Of a stretch of DNA of 64,000 nucleotides, positions 26,091 to 33,638 are shown piece by piece. The DNA is taken from the IMG/VR virus record IMGVR_UViG_3300017763_003471, positions 1 through 64,000 of that record, one strand, 5' to 3'. How positions within the stretch are numbered: position 1 is the stretch's first letter; every line of letters starts with the position of its first letter. Both the position numbers and the translations under genes were made by a program. The notes below the pieces were generated by a model. It worked only from the letters and a program-made list of their open reading frames with translations. It did not search any database and was not told where the DNA came from. This stretch comes from a virus.

Positions 26091-26609
26091 CTATTTTCTA
26101 TCCCATATCTCAAATGTACAATGAGGTTCTGGGTATGGGTTTACGTATTTGGTTGCTTTAGTCTTTTTGAATTCTTTTAGATATTCCATAATATCTACTG
26201 TAGTGTCTACTGAAAATGCACCTTCAATTCTAGTTAAAAATATTTTATCACAAAACTTATAACCATCATCATAAAGTTTTTTACCACCTATAATGTATAT
26301 GTCTTTAGTTCCATGTCTTGATTGAATTGCAGTAATGATACTTTCAAGTGAATATTGATTGTGGTCATATAAATCATGAGCACCTGGAAAGTCTTCCATA
26401 TGTTTAGAAGTTATTACGTAATTGAGTCTGTCTTTTAATGGGGCTATTTTTCCTAAACTCTTCCAAGTATTAGAGCCCATGACAACTACATTATCAGTTG
26501 TCCAACCTGCGAACCATTTTAAATCTAGTTTGATTTTTGCCCAAGGTAAATCGTTTTTGTAACCGATGCCACCGTATTCGTCGGCGGCTAAAATCATATT
26601 AATCGCCAT
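26091..26609 (-). CDS. folA: Dihydrofolate reductase
   Basis: 172 residues from the second of two adjacent ATGs, which has better spacing to GGAG. ILAADEYGGIGYKNDLPW (substrate region), VVVMGSNTWKSLG (NADPH), and YIIGGKKLYDDG are DHFR signatures. It regenerates tetrahydrofolate for the downstream thymidylate synthase. It overlaps the preceding gene. Often called frd in T4. Confidence 0.95.
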   Translation of the reverse strand: MAINMILAADEYGGIGYKNDLPWAKIKLDLKWFAGWTTDNVVVMGSNTWKSLGKIAPLKDRLNYVITSKHMEDFPGAHDLYDHNQYSLESIITAIQSRHGTKDIYIIGGKKLYDDGYKFCDKIFLTRIEGAFSVDTTVDIMEYLKEFKKTKATKYVNPYPEPHCTFEIWDRK

Positions 26610-26943
26610 CATCCTTCTCCTGCTTTTTCTTAGCTTCCTTTTCTAAGTACTCTTTAAAATGATTATTTAGTATCTTTTTTACGTTCATTACTACGTTCTG
26701 CCTAATGGCAGGCATATCAATAAACACTTGGATATCTTCTATGGCATCGAATTGCTCTACAAGTTTATCCCAACTAAAGTCATTTGCAACAGGTAGTGGA
26801 TTTACTAGTTCATCGCCTTTTAAAACGACTTGCTGACCGTTTGCTAATTTTACACTGATACTTTTAACGAATGCAGAAGGAATGCTTACTGGAAAGATTT
26901 CTTCCATTACCCTATCAAATTCTCCTTCTCTATCAAATTCCAT
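26599..26943 (-). CDS. Conserved phage hypothetical protein (114 aa)
   Basis: A mixed protein with a strand-rich middle (AFVKSISVKLANGQQVVLKG) and a Lys/Glu-rich helical tail ending KKKQEKDDGD. No family recognised, though the style is typical of small proteins flanking DHFR in marine T4-like phages. Overlaps DHFR by 11 nt and abuts the upstream gene. Confidence 0.65.
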   Translation of the reverse strand: MEFDREGEFDRVMEEIFPVSIPSAFVKSISVKLANGQQVVLKGDELVNPLPVANDFSWDKLVEQFDAIEDIQVFIDMPAIRQNVVMNVKKILNNHFKEYLEKEAKKKQEKDDGD

Positions 26944-27212
26944 TACGATAGTTCGTCCTTATCTTTCATCGAATCTATGTGTTCGATTGCGGCTAAGATT
27001 ACTGCACCTGCTTTTACCAAGTTATCCTTATAATCTTCCGCTGATGGTGGAGTAAGCATAGTGGCTCTCCGTGTATTCTGAACAAGATAATAAGATGCTA
27101 TAGCAACCCAATCATTGGGTGTGTTCTTAATATCTAATTCTGAACCGGGCATATCTGTATGCTTTTCACGTTCACGTGTAATTGCATCTAATATTTCACT
27201 ACGCCTACTCAT
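26943..27212 (-). CDS. Small phage protein, possibly dNTP pyrophosphohydrolase-associated domain (89 aa)
   Basis: The ATG at 27212 (MSRRSEILDA), preceded by AGAGG, is preferred over an open frame reaching 27287 inside the upstream gene. The layout ERE...NDWVAIASYY...DNLVKAGAVILAAIEHID resembles a short phage family often labelled dATP/dGTP diphosphohydrolase domain. Position beside thyA and DHFR suits nucleotide metabolism, but no catalytic residue set is certain. Confidence 0.55.
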   Translation of the reverse strand: MSRRSEILDAITREREKHTDMPGSELDIKNTPNDWVAIASYYLVQNTRRATMLTPPSAEDYKDNLVKAGAVILAAIEHIDSMKDKDELS

Positions 27213-27216
27213 AGTT

Positions 27217-27858
27217 TTATACCTCTGCTGAGGTTGTTTTCGCCGACATAGCTTCCTTAGTAGTACCTTTCGGTCTACCTCTACCACGTTTCGGTTCTTC
27301 TGCCGCCTTTTGTGCTAGAGTTGGATCATACTTAACCGCTTCATTTCTTTTCTTTACAGCCTCGTCCTCTAATAGAACAGCCTGTTGTAAAAGATTTTGT
27401 GCGATTGCTTTATTATCCATTTCACTATTAAGTGCTACTTGTTCGTCAATTCTCTGACCTGGCATTTCGCCTACGTCAGGTGACGGTTCAACTGCTCCCT
27501 CTTTGATATTATCCATTTCTGTAAGAATATCTGCTAGTGGGATTTGTTGTGATGGCGTTGGTTGCATAATCACTGCATCTACTGGTACTTTTTTTAAGTG
27601 ACCACTAGAGTGTAGAGATTGTAACATTGTTTCCCCATTCCAAAATGTTTTACGTTGAAGTGCCTCATGCAAATGATTTGCAGATTGACCTTCAGGCGAT
27701 GTAATTGCCGCCATAAAATCATCATGAAATTTATCTTGCAACATGTCTGAGTAAACTACTAGAGCATGTTCCTTGTCTTCTGGTATTTGCATAAAGACTA
27801 CACTTAGGCGTTGACCCGTGCCTTTATGTCTACCGATATGTTTAGTAATAGTTGCCAT
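27217..27858 (-). CDS. Conserved phage protein with C-terminal AT-hook-like motif (213 aa)
   Basis: The N-terminal 90 residues (ITKHIGRHKGTGQRLSVVFM...) form a conserved-looking domain unknown to me. The C-terminal part is disordered and basic, with KRGRGRPKGT at about 191-200, a classical AT-hook core (GRP flanked by Arg/Lys) that binds the minor groove of AT-rich DNA. It begins just after the 94-aa gene and ends before the 89-aa gene in one operon from 28213-28241. Confidence 0.65.
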   Translation of the reverse strand: MATITKHIGRHKGTGQRLSVVFMQIPEDKEHALVVYSDMLQDKFHDDFMAAITSPEGQSANHLHEALQRKTFWNGETMLQSLHSSGHLKKVPVDAVIMQPTPSQQIPLADILTEMDNIKEGAVEPSPDVGEMPGQRIDEQVALNSEMDNKAIAQNLLQQAVLLEDEAVKKRNEAVKYDPTLAQKAAEEPKRGRGRPKGTTKEAMSAKTTSAEV

Positions 27859-27860
27859 AA

Positions 27861-28145
27861 TTAACTATCCGTTCCTTCTGTAGTTTCAGCAGGCTTTTCG
27901 CCAGCCGCCTCACCAGCCGCGTCTGCCGCCGCCTTTTGTTGTGCTTGGACATGGTCAACGAATGCCTTTACTTTATTAGCGATTGCTCCAACTGATGATA
28001 ATTCCGCGGCTTGAAAAGCGCCACGTTTTGATGCTAGGTCAATAATATTGTAAATATTAACCAAGTCATTTACTGTAACCGTCGGCGCCTCTGCTGGTGC
28101 TTCTGCACTTGCTGGAGCCTCCGATTGTTTATTTGCTTCTGTCAT
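27861..28145 (-). CDS. Conserved small phage protein with Ala-rich tail (94 aa)
   Basis: The Ala/Glu/Pro-rich ends flank a helical core (VNDLVNIYNIIDLASKRGAF, then AAELSSVGAIANKVKAFV). I recall this core in many T4-like marine phages without a known role. Strong Shine-Dalgarno AAAGGAG; first gene after the promoter at 28213-28241, with a leader of about 60 nt. Confidence 0.7.
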   Translation of the reverse strand: MTEANKQSEAPASAEAPAEAPTVTVNDLVNIYNIIDLASKRGAFQAAELSSVGAIANKVKAFVDHVQAQQKAAADAAGEAAGEKPAETTEGTDS

Positions 28146-28212
28146 TGTGTATACTCCTTTGACATTAGTTTAGTTTATTATATATAATAGAATAACTTAT
28201 TATTCAACTACT

Positions 28213-28241
28213 ATTATAACAAAATGAGGGAGTGAAGTCAA
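28213..28241 (-). promoter_or_regulatory. Sigma-70 promoter
   Basis: On the minus strand TTGACT (28241-28236), 17 nt, TATAAT (28218-28213). The spacer end (TTTTGT before TATAAT) matches that at 36687-36715. A small hairpin GAATAA-TAAG-TTATTC starts close to the expected transcript 5' end. It drives the operon ending in thyA. Confidence 0.8.
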
Positions 28242-28256
28242 GCCTTTATTTGATTA

Positions 28257-28799
28257 TTATGCTACTAAATTAACATATTCTTCTGGCCAATCTAAATAAT
28301 TTAACCAAATATGGTGTTTTATCTTTAGTGTAAAGTTCTTTTGAGACATTAGATTATAGAAGTTTGGTTTAATTGGTGTCCTAACTGGCTTAATATCAGT
28401 ACGGGATCCCTTTGCTAGATTACATTTCTTACATGCAGATACCATATTCTCCCAACCAGACTTACCACCTTTTGACCTAGGGATAACATGATCCAGTGTA
28501 AGTTCTTTCGGAGAGAATGCATCTAAACAATATTGACAAGTATAATGGTCACGTATGAATACGTTCCTACGTGAGAAATTTATACCTTCTCTATCCTGTT
28601 GTACGTATTCACGTACGGCTATTACACTTGGAACTTTCATAGTATGATTAGGACTATGTACTTCCCAATCATCATGCCATTCAACTATATTAATCTTATC
28701 AAGCCAGATAAGTTTAATACTTTCTTGCCATGTTAGAGTAGAAAGAGGTGAGAGTCCAAGAGGTTTGTAGTCCGCATTCAATAGTAATGTATCGCTCAT
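28257..28799 (-). CDS. HNH endonuclease
   Basis: 180 residues. CQYC (about 94-97) and CKKC (about 123-126) make a zinc-ribbon pair around the HNH core LTLDHVIPRSKGG (catalytic His about 107) and the NMVSACKKCN step. Such free-standing HNH proteins occur as homing-type or packaging-associated nucleases in T4-like phages. There is no clear Shine-Dalgarno; a strong hairpin lies in its leader. Not obviously inside an intron here. Confidence 0.85.
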   Translation of the reverse strand: MSDTLLLNADYKPLGLSPLSTLTWQESIKLIWLDKINIVEWHDDWEVHSPNHTMKVPSVIAVREYVQQDREGINFSRRNVFIRDHYTCQYCLDAFSPKELTLDHVIPRSKGGKSGWENMVSACKKCNLAKGSRTDIKPVRTPIKPNFYNLMSQKNFTLKIKHHIWLNYLDWPEEYVNLVA

Positions 28800-28823
28800 T
28801 AATGATATTTAGTCTCTTATGAT

Positions 28824-28853
28824 TAGGGAGTTTTGCACTCCCTACTATTTATG
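28824..28853 (-). promoter_or_regulatory. Hairpin with possible late promoter between VWA and HNH genes
   Basis: A perfect 8-bp inverted repeat (TAGGGAGT/ACTCCCTA, loop GCAAA on the minus strand, 28824-28844) directly follows CATAAATA (28853-28846), a NATAAATA late-type element that overlaps the VWA stop codon. No T-tract follows the hairpin, so it looks like a 5' mRNA structure rather than a terminator. Confidence 0.4.
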
Positions 28854-30168
28854 CGGCTTTGTGATAGTAGGCGTGTTCGCCGAATGGTGGGATAATTTGG
28901 TCACTACCATGAATAACAAATAGTGTATCACAATAGTTTGGGTTACCCCAACTACCAAATGGATACCCATCAGTAAACATTACAAACTTATCAGGAATGA
29001 TATCGTTGTTTTCCATGAAAGTAAAGTTACAATCAAAATCAGTACCACCACCGCCTTTGATTTCGTAATCTTTAATCTCATCAGCATTCATTGGTGTGAA
29101 TTCTTTGAAAGAATATTCGTTGACCTCAGTATCGAAAGTCCAAACTCTAAGTCTAAAGTCCTGAAACTGTTGCATGATGCCTCCAACTTCACCCATGAAG
29201 TCGGCTAACATTTTATTGTCAATAGAACCTGAAACATCAAGACCAATACCTAAGTCAATCATAGTATCATTGTTTTGACCTGGAAGATAAACACCCATTG
29301 ACCTAGATTTTCTTGATTGTTTCATCCATGTAAAATCTGATTTAAGTAAACTTAGAATAGATGTATTAAGTAACTGTCTCCAATCCATCTTAGGTTCTGT
29401 CATAGATTTGACAAGTCTTTTAATATCACCAGGCATATTACCAGCACCAGCAGTTTGAGCCGCTTGAACAACAGCCTGTTTCATTTGGTCTTTAAGTTGT
29501 TTTGCCTCTTCCTTAGAAATCTTGATTGGTGCTTTACGTCCTGTAGGATCGTTTTCACCAGTACCACCTGTTGAGTCATTACCATTACCCATGATATGTT
29601 GGTCAAGTGTTTCTTTATCTTGACCTTGACCTGTAGTTTTTAGATACTGATAAATCTCCTCAGTGTACTTACCATGATACTTAGGATCAAATAATGCAGA
29701 CTTTGGCATAACACCAATTCTACTTTCAACACAACCTTGATTAACTTTATAGTCAGCGGCTATGTTCCAAAGTTTAGCATCACGATCCTTCTCATCGAAA
29801 TCAAATAGACGACCACCTTCACCACAATGGTCATAAACACAGTGAAGAACCTCATGACCTACTACAAAGTCAATCTCTTCCGGTGTTAGAGTTCTGAAAA
29901 AATCACAGTTATAATAAAAATGTTTGCCGTCAACTGCGGCTGTTGGACACCATTCTGCCTCAACTAATTTTAATCTTGTAGCAAGTGTACCAAAGAACGG
30001 ATGTTTGATAAGCATTCTAACTCTACCAGCAACAATCATTTCTTTGACTTCCCTATCAGTATAGTCAAATACTACGGGTTCTGCTGAGTTCTCATCAATT
30101 TCGATACCTGCATCTTTTAATGCACCATCTACAATATCGTCAATAGATTTTTGTTCTTGTACTTGCAT
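28849..30168 (-). CDS. Metallopeptidase-like/VWA domain protein (DUF2201 type)
   Basis: 439 residues from the ATG at 30168, which has AAAGG at normal spacing; an ATG at 30192 lies only about 9 nt past the -10 box. N-terminal half: FVVGHEVLHCVYDH, a HExxH-like zinc site (HEVLH). C-terminal half: a von Willebrand A domain with MIDAS motif DVSGS (about 320) and FTDGYP. Such proteins work with MoxR AAA ATPases, probably as chaperone or insertase pairs. The MoxR gene at 36754 has an almost identical promoter and leader, so the two are probably co-regulated although 6.5 kb apart. Confidence 0.8.
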   Translation of the reverse strand: MQVQEQKSIDDIVDGALKDAGIEIDENSAEPVVFDYTDREVKEMIVAGRVRMLIKHPFFGTLATRLKLVEAEWCPTAAVDGKHFYYNCDFFRTLTPEEIDFVVGHEVLHCVYDHCGEGGRLFDFDEKDRDAKLWNIAADYKVNQGCVESRIGVMPKSALFDPKYHGKYTEEIYQYLKTTGQGQDKETLDQHIMGNGNDSTGGTGENDPTGRKAPIKISKEEAKQLKDQMKQAVVQAAQTAGAGNMPGDIKRLVKSMTEPKMDWRQLLNTSILSLLKSDFTWMKQSRKSRSMGVYLPGQNNDTMIDLGIGLDVSGSIDNKMLADFMGEVGGIMQQFQDFRLRVWTFDTEVNEYSFKEFTPMNADEIKDYEIKGGGGTDFDCNFTFMENNDIIPDKFVMFTDGYPFGSWGNPNYCDTLFVIHGSDQIIPPFGEHAYYHKAA

Positions 30169-30178
30169 ATTTGAGTTA

Positions 30179-30234
30179 CCTTTGTTTTTCATTATGTATA
30201 CATAATAACACGATTCTTGATATTGTCAAGTTTT
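30179..30234 (-). repeat. 56-bp promoter-leader direct repeat, copy 1
   Basis: Matches 37892-37947 in the same orientation at 54 of 56 positions, covering -35, -10, the palindrome TATGTATACATA and the start of the leader. It is the promoter region of the VWA gene, and together with copy 2 it brackets MoxR and the seven-gene acyl operon. Confidence 0.9.
30202..30229 (-). promoter_or_regulatory. Sigma-70 promoter, extended -10, for the VWA gene
   Basis: TTGACA (30229-30224), 16 nt, TATTAT (30207-30202) with TGt before it. The perfect 12-nt palindrome TATGTATACATA overlaps the -10 end and could be an operator. Confidence 0.8.
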
Positions 30235-31382
30235 CAACTAACTAAAATACTAGCATTTGTACCGCCAAAACCGAAGGAATTACACAATACAGACGTTATT
30301 TCTGCACTAGTTGACTTATTGTATATCTTTGGACTATATCCTTCTTCAACCTCTTCTACGTTCACCGTAGGCGGTATAATAGCATGTTTTAGAGACATTA
30401 TAGACATAGCTAACTCTACAGAACCAGCGGCTCCCATACAATGTCCTAGTTGAGATTTGTTCGCAGTAATCGGCACTTCTTGTAATCCTAGTCTATTAAT
30501 AGCATCTAATTCAGCATAATCTCCCATAGGAGTAGATGTACCGTGTACATTAATAAGACTAGGTATTCTGCCTTTTAGAGCCTCTGCCATACATTTCTGC
30601 ACTTCTTCTCCGTTAGGGTGAGGTGCGACAGTTTGATATGCATCATTGTTTACTGCATAACCATCTATCTGACAGATTGTTTTATTTGTTTTATTTTTAC
30701 TTAATAAGAATATTGCACCACCCTCACTTAATACTAAACCGTCACGTTTTGTATCATAAGGTCTTGATGCTTTTTCTGGTGTATCATTGAATTTAGTTGT
30801 CAATGCTCTTAATTTACCCATCTGTTTGAATGCATCAGGGTGTATTGTTACGTCTACTGAGCCTGCTAAAGCATGGTCTATCATTCCCATTTCAATCATC
30901 ATAGCCGCCCATATTACACTATAAACACCTGTACTACATGCGGTTAATGTCATTGCACTAGCACCAGTTAAACCATATTTCATGTTTATATTGTGTGCAA
31001 TCATATCAGGACAGTAATGATAAATGTTATCTGCATTGTCCTTATTTGCTTTTAGTATTTCTAAGTACATTGAAAAGCCTGGTGATACAATAACACCTGT
31101 TCTGCTTTTATCTATAATATCTAAATCTATCTTACTTGCTAATGCTAAAGCCCATTGATTAGATTCTGGAAGTCTATCACGTTCTGACTCAGTTATGATA
31201 GGATAATCTTCTGCATTAAAATGAAACTCGCCCGCTACTTTGCTTCGTGTATATCTACTTTCGTTTGGGTCAAACTTAGTAATAGGTCCGTATGCTACTT
31301 TGTTTTCTGTTACGCCCTTCCATGTTTGCTCTAAATCACCGAAAGGTGTAAAGCAAGACAAGTCGTTAATATATACGGTCAT
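30234..31382 (-). CDS. fabF: Beta-ketoacyl-ACP synthase II-like (FabF family)
   Basis: 382 residues, slightly short of the usual 410. The condensing triad is intact: Cys149 in TACSTGVYS, His280 in NVHGTSTP and His314 in LGHCMGAAG, with Lys309. It elongates acyl-ACP with malonyl-ACP, releasing CO2. The partner ACP could be the phage's own at 3567. It is the last gene of a coupled operon (17-nt overlap with the desaturase before it), and the promoter of the next gene begins at its stop codon. Secondary-metabolite KAS enzymes look similar, so chain type is open. Confidence 0.93.
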   Translation of the reverse strand: MTVYINDLSCFTPFGDLEQTWKGVTENKVAYGPITKFDPNESRYTRSKVAGEFHFNAEDYPIITESERDRLPESNQWALALASKIDLDIIDKSRTGVIVSPGFSMYLEILKANKDNADNIYHYCPDMIAHNINMKYGLTGASAMTLTACSTGVYSVIWAAMMIEMGMIDHALAGSVDVTIHPDAFKQMGKLRALTTKFNDTPEKASRPYDTKRDGLVLSEGGAIFLLSKNKTNKTICQIDGYAVNNDAYQTVAPHPNGEEVQKCMAEALKGRIPSLINVHGTSTPMGDYAELDAINRLGLQEVPITANKSQLGHCMGAAGSVELAMSIMSLKHAIIPPTVNVEEVEEGYSPKIYNKSTSAEITSVLCNSFGFGGTNASILVS

Positions 31383-32142
31383 GTTTTAAATCCGTTGCTA
31401 TGAAATATTTAATTACTAACCCGGTTGGGTCAAACTGATACCATTTTTCTTGTGTGGTATAACTTAAACTATTGTTATGATGATTGTTGTGCCAACCTTC
31501 TCCGAATGTAAACAATGCAAGTAACCAACTATTTTTACTATCGTCTCCTGTATCATGGTCTGCTTTACCAAATATGTGTAGCAAATGTACTATACCAAAT
31601 GTACCTACCCAGAATTGATATACACCTGTGATACCTAATACATAACCTGGTAAGATTGGATCAATTAAGAATAGTACAATCATTGCAACTGTTATAATTT
31701 GAAAATAATATCGTTGCATAAATCTTACTTGCGGATCCATATACAAGTCTTTAAAAATTCTTCTTTCTTTAGGGAAGTCTTCATAGAATCCCATTAAGTT
31801 TTCCCACCATGATTTTTCTCTTGGTGAATGAATATCCATGCCTTCTACATCTGCATATTTGTGATGCAATCTATGTCCACCTATAGTAGGAAGTGGTTTA
31901 CCTGGAAAGCCTAATGCACCCCACCAAAGAAGAAGTACTTGTCTTTTCCTTCCTGTCTGATAACTTCTGTGTGCCCAATATCTATGCCAACCAGCAAAGC
32001 CGCCTACCATAGTTGTTATACACCCCCATGCAAATGAATACCAAAAATACTCTGGCGCTGATATGATACTGTAAATTAATACAATATGCAATACAATCCA
32101 TAGTATTCTCATTTTCCAACCATATGTTATTTTATCTAGCAT
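31366..32142 (-). CDS. Acyl desaturase (membrane di-iron, delta-9 type)
   Basis: 258 residues, shorter than cellular SCD-type enzymes (300-380). Three histidine boxes: HRYWAH (about 53-58), HRLHH (about 90-94) and HNNHH (about 219-223, in GEGWHNNHH). Hydrophobic segments at about 10-45 and 145-185 place it in the inner membrane. It introduces a double bond (or triple bond, in acetylenase relatives) in an acyl chain using O2 and electrons. The operon context supplies ligase and ketosynthase. Overlaps both neighbours. Confidence 0.92.
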   Translation of the reverse strand: MLDKITYGWKMRILWIVLHIVLIYSIISAPEYFWYSFAWGCITTMVGGFAGWHRYWAHRSYQTGRKRQVLLLWWGALGFPGKPLPTIGGHRLHHKYADVEGMDIHSPREKSWWENLMGFYEDFPKERRIFKDLYMDPQVRFMQRYYFQIITVAMIVLFLIDPILPGYVLGITGVYQFWVGTFGIVHLLHIFGKADHDTGDDSKNSWLLALFTFGEGWHNNHHNNSLSYTTQEKWYQFDPTGLVIKYFIATDLKHDRIY

Positions 32143-32746
32143 ATTCTATCCTCTCACCTGTACGAAAGTTTCTCCAATTAAATCTCCAAACATCTTGCTT
32201 AATACCATACAATGGGAAATCTTTATGTAATAGAGATAACTTATCTTCATGTGGCCAAACTACATAAGCAAATCTCCATATCTTATGCATCGTACCACTT
32301 CTATCTTCACTGTGGTCTTCTGATGCAGTAGTTACTACACAATCAGTTGCACCTTGTTCTACAGCCCAATCAGCCATGAAAGGAACAAGTCTAGCAAATC
32401 CAAACTCATGATACATTCTTCTACTATTTTGTCTATCGTCTGCCATGTTTCTCCATTCAGGAAGTGTTGCTAATCTATAATTTATCATATAACATTTATC
32501 ATGTACATGAGGCAAATAATGTGCGCCTGCCATTGATACTATTTCATCCTTATGATAAACAAACCACCAATTCTCTTGCTTACCCCATTTACCAAACTTC
32601 AATGCTTTTAAACTTGCATTATTTAGAATACCTACCTTGTCACATTTCTGACAGAATTCTTCTAGGTCTGACTTTAATGTGCTATCGTATTCTACTACTT
32701 TGAATTCATAATTATCTGCACCAGTAAAAGTTTCTAATACTTTCAT
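32132..32746 (-). CDS. GNAT-like acyltransferase candidate
   Basis: 204 residues from the ATG in TAATG with the small membrane gene; the GTG two codons earlier is less likely. WWFVYHKDEIVSMAGAHYLP and YRLATLPEWRN fit the beta4-beta5 region of GNAT N-acyltransferases, and the later FARLVPFMADWAVEQGA helix fits the acyl-CoA/ACP binding region, but the R/QxxGxG/A loop is not obvious. In an operon with acyl enzymes it could transfer the acyl chain to an amine. Family call is moderate. Confidence 0.5.
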   Translation of the reverse strand: MKVLETFTGADNYEFKVVEYDSTLKSDLEEFCQKCDKVGILNNASLKALKFGKWGKQENWWFVYHKDEIVSMAGAHYLPHVHDKCYMINYRLATLPEWRNMADDRQNSRRMYHEFGFARLVPFMADWAVEQGATDCVVTTASEDHSEDRSGTMHKIWRFAYVVWPHEDKLSLLHKDFPLYGIKQDVWRFNWRNFRTGERIEYAR

Positions 32747-32916
32747 TACCACCAGCCCATCAAATGACCGTTACCTAATATAATCATTACACATGTAGCA
32801 ATGTGTAGTAGTACCCAAAAAGTTCTTATGATTAACATTTGTTTGTCATAAGGTTTTGTCTTATCATCTGAATAAGAACCTAAAGCATACTGCCATATTT
32901 TTAATAAACTTCTCAT
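32746..32916 (-). CDS. Small single-span membrane protein (56 aa)
   Basis: Its ATG overlaps the stop of the desaturase before it (ATGA), and its TAA overlaps the next ATG (TAATG), so it is embedded in the coupled operon. A hydrophobic stretch at about 33-49 (FWVLLHIATCVMIILG) would span the membrane once. It could be an accessory subunit of the desaturases, but nothing proves that. Confidence 0.65.
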   Translation of the reverse strand: MRSLLKIWQYALGSYSDDKTKPYDKQMLIIRTFWVLLHIATCVMIILGNGHLMGWW

Positions 32917-33638
32917 CTTCTAGCCAACAATGCTGGTATATAATATCTGCCAGCCCAATCTGTTAAATCTTCGTGTGACATATCTAATCTACTCGCATAC
33001 TTATGATGTATGTCATGGCAACCTTCGCCCATCATCCATATGTTTGCAAAGCCAGTTAGTTTACTAGGACCACCATCTTTGTGAGCCGCATAGTTCAACC
33101 AAGTTAATGCTATCCACATGTGAGTAAAATTAAATGCTTGCCATACAACTAACCAAGGTGTTATGATAAAATGTATTAATGTAAACAATGCATATAGTTT
33201 CCAGTAATATCTATTAACAAAAACTACATCACGTTTTCTTAACAAGAAACGTAAACTAATATAATCTTCTGGTGACTTATACTGACCTAACCACATTTTA
33301 AACAATCCTAACTCTGCTGGATTGTGTGTATCTTTTTCTTTATCTGAATTCTTATGATGATTTAAATGTGAGTAAACATATTGTATAGGACTACCATTAG
33401 CACTCATAACAATACCATATAACATTGCTAAACGTCCTAGTCTATGTGGAACAAACTGGTCGTGACATAACCATCTATGATATGCAATTTGTGATAATGC
33501 ATTTGTAACACAACCATACAAAGTAAAAGCAAGAGCAAGTTGCCATGAACCACCCATATAGAAGTAAGCAGGTATTCCAATTACGGATACTGCTAACATA
33601 AAAAATACTTTCAATGTTACTCTATTTTGGTATGTCAT
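32913..33638 (-). CDS. Acyl desaturase (membrane di-iron), second copy
   Basis: 241 residues. Histidine boxes HRWLCH (about 53-58), HLNHH (about 91-95) and HDIHH (about 211-215, in GEGCHDIHH). Hydrophobic segments near 10-45 and 150-185. It differs much from the desaturase at 31366, so this is an old or separately acquired pair that probably acts at different chain positions or does successive steps. It abuts the halogenase-like gene. Confidence 0.9.
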   Translation of the reverse strand: MTYQNRVTLKVFFMLAVSVIGIPAYFYMGGSWQLALAFTLYGCVTNALSQIAYHRWLCHDQFVPHRLGRLAMLYGIVMSANGSPIQYVYSHLNHHKNSDKEKDTHNPAELGLFKMWLGQYKSPEDYISLRFLLRKRDVVFVNRYYWKLYALFTLIHFIITPWLVVWQAFNFTHMWIALTWLNYAAHKDGGPSKLTGFANIWMMGEGCHDIHHKYASRLDMSHEDLTDWAGRYYIPALLARR

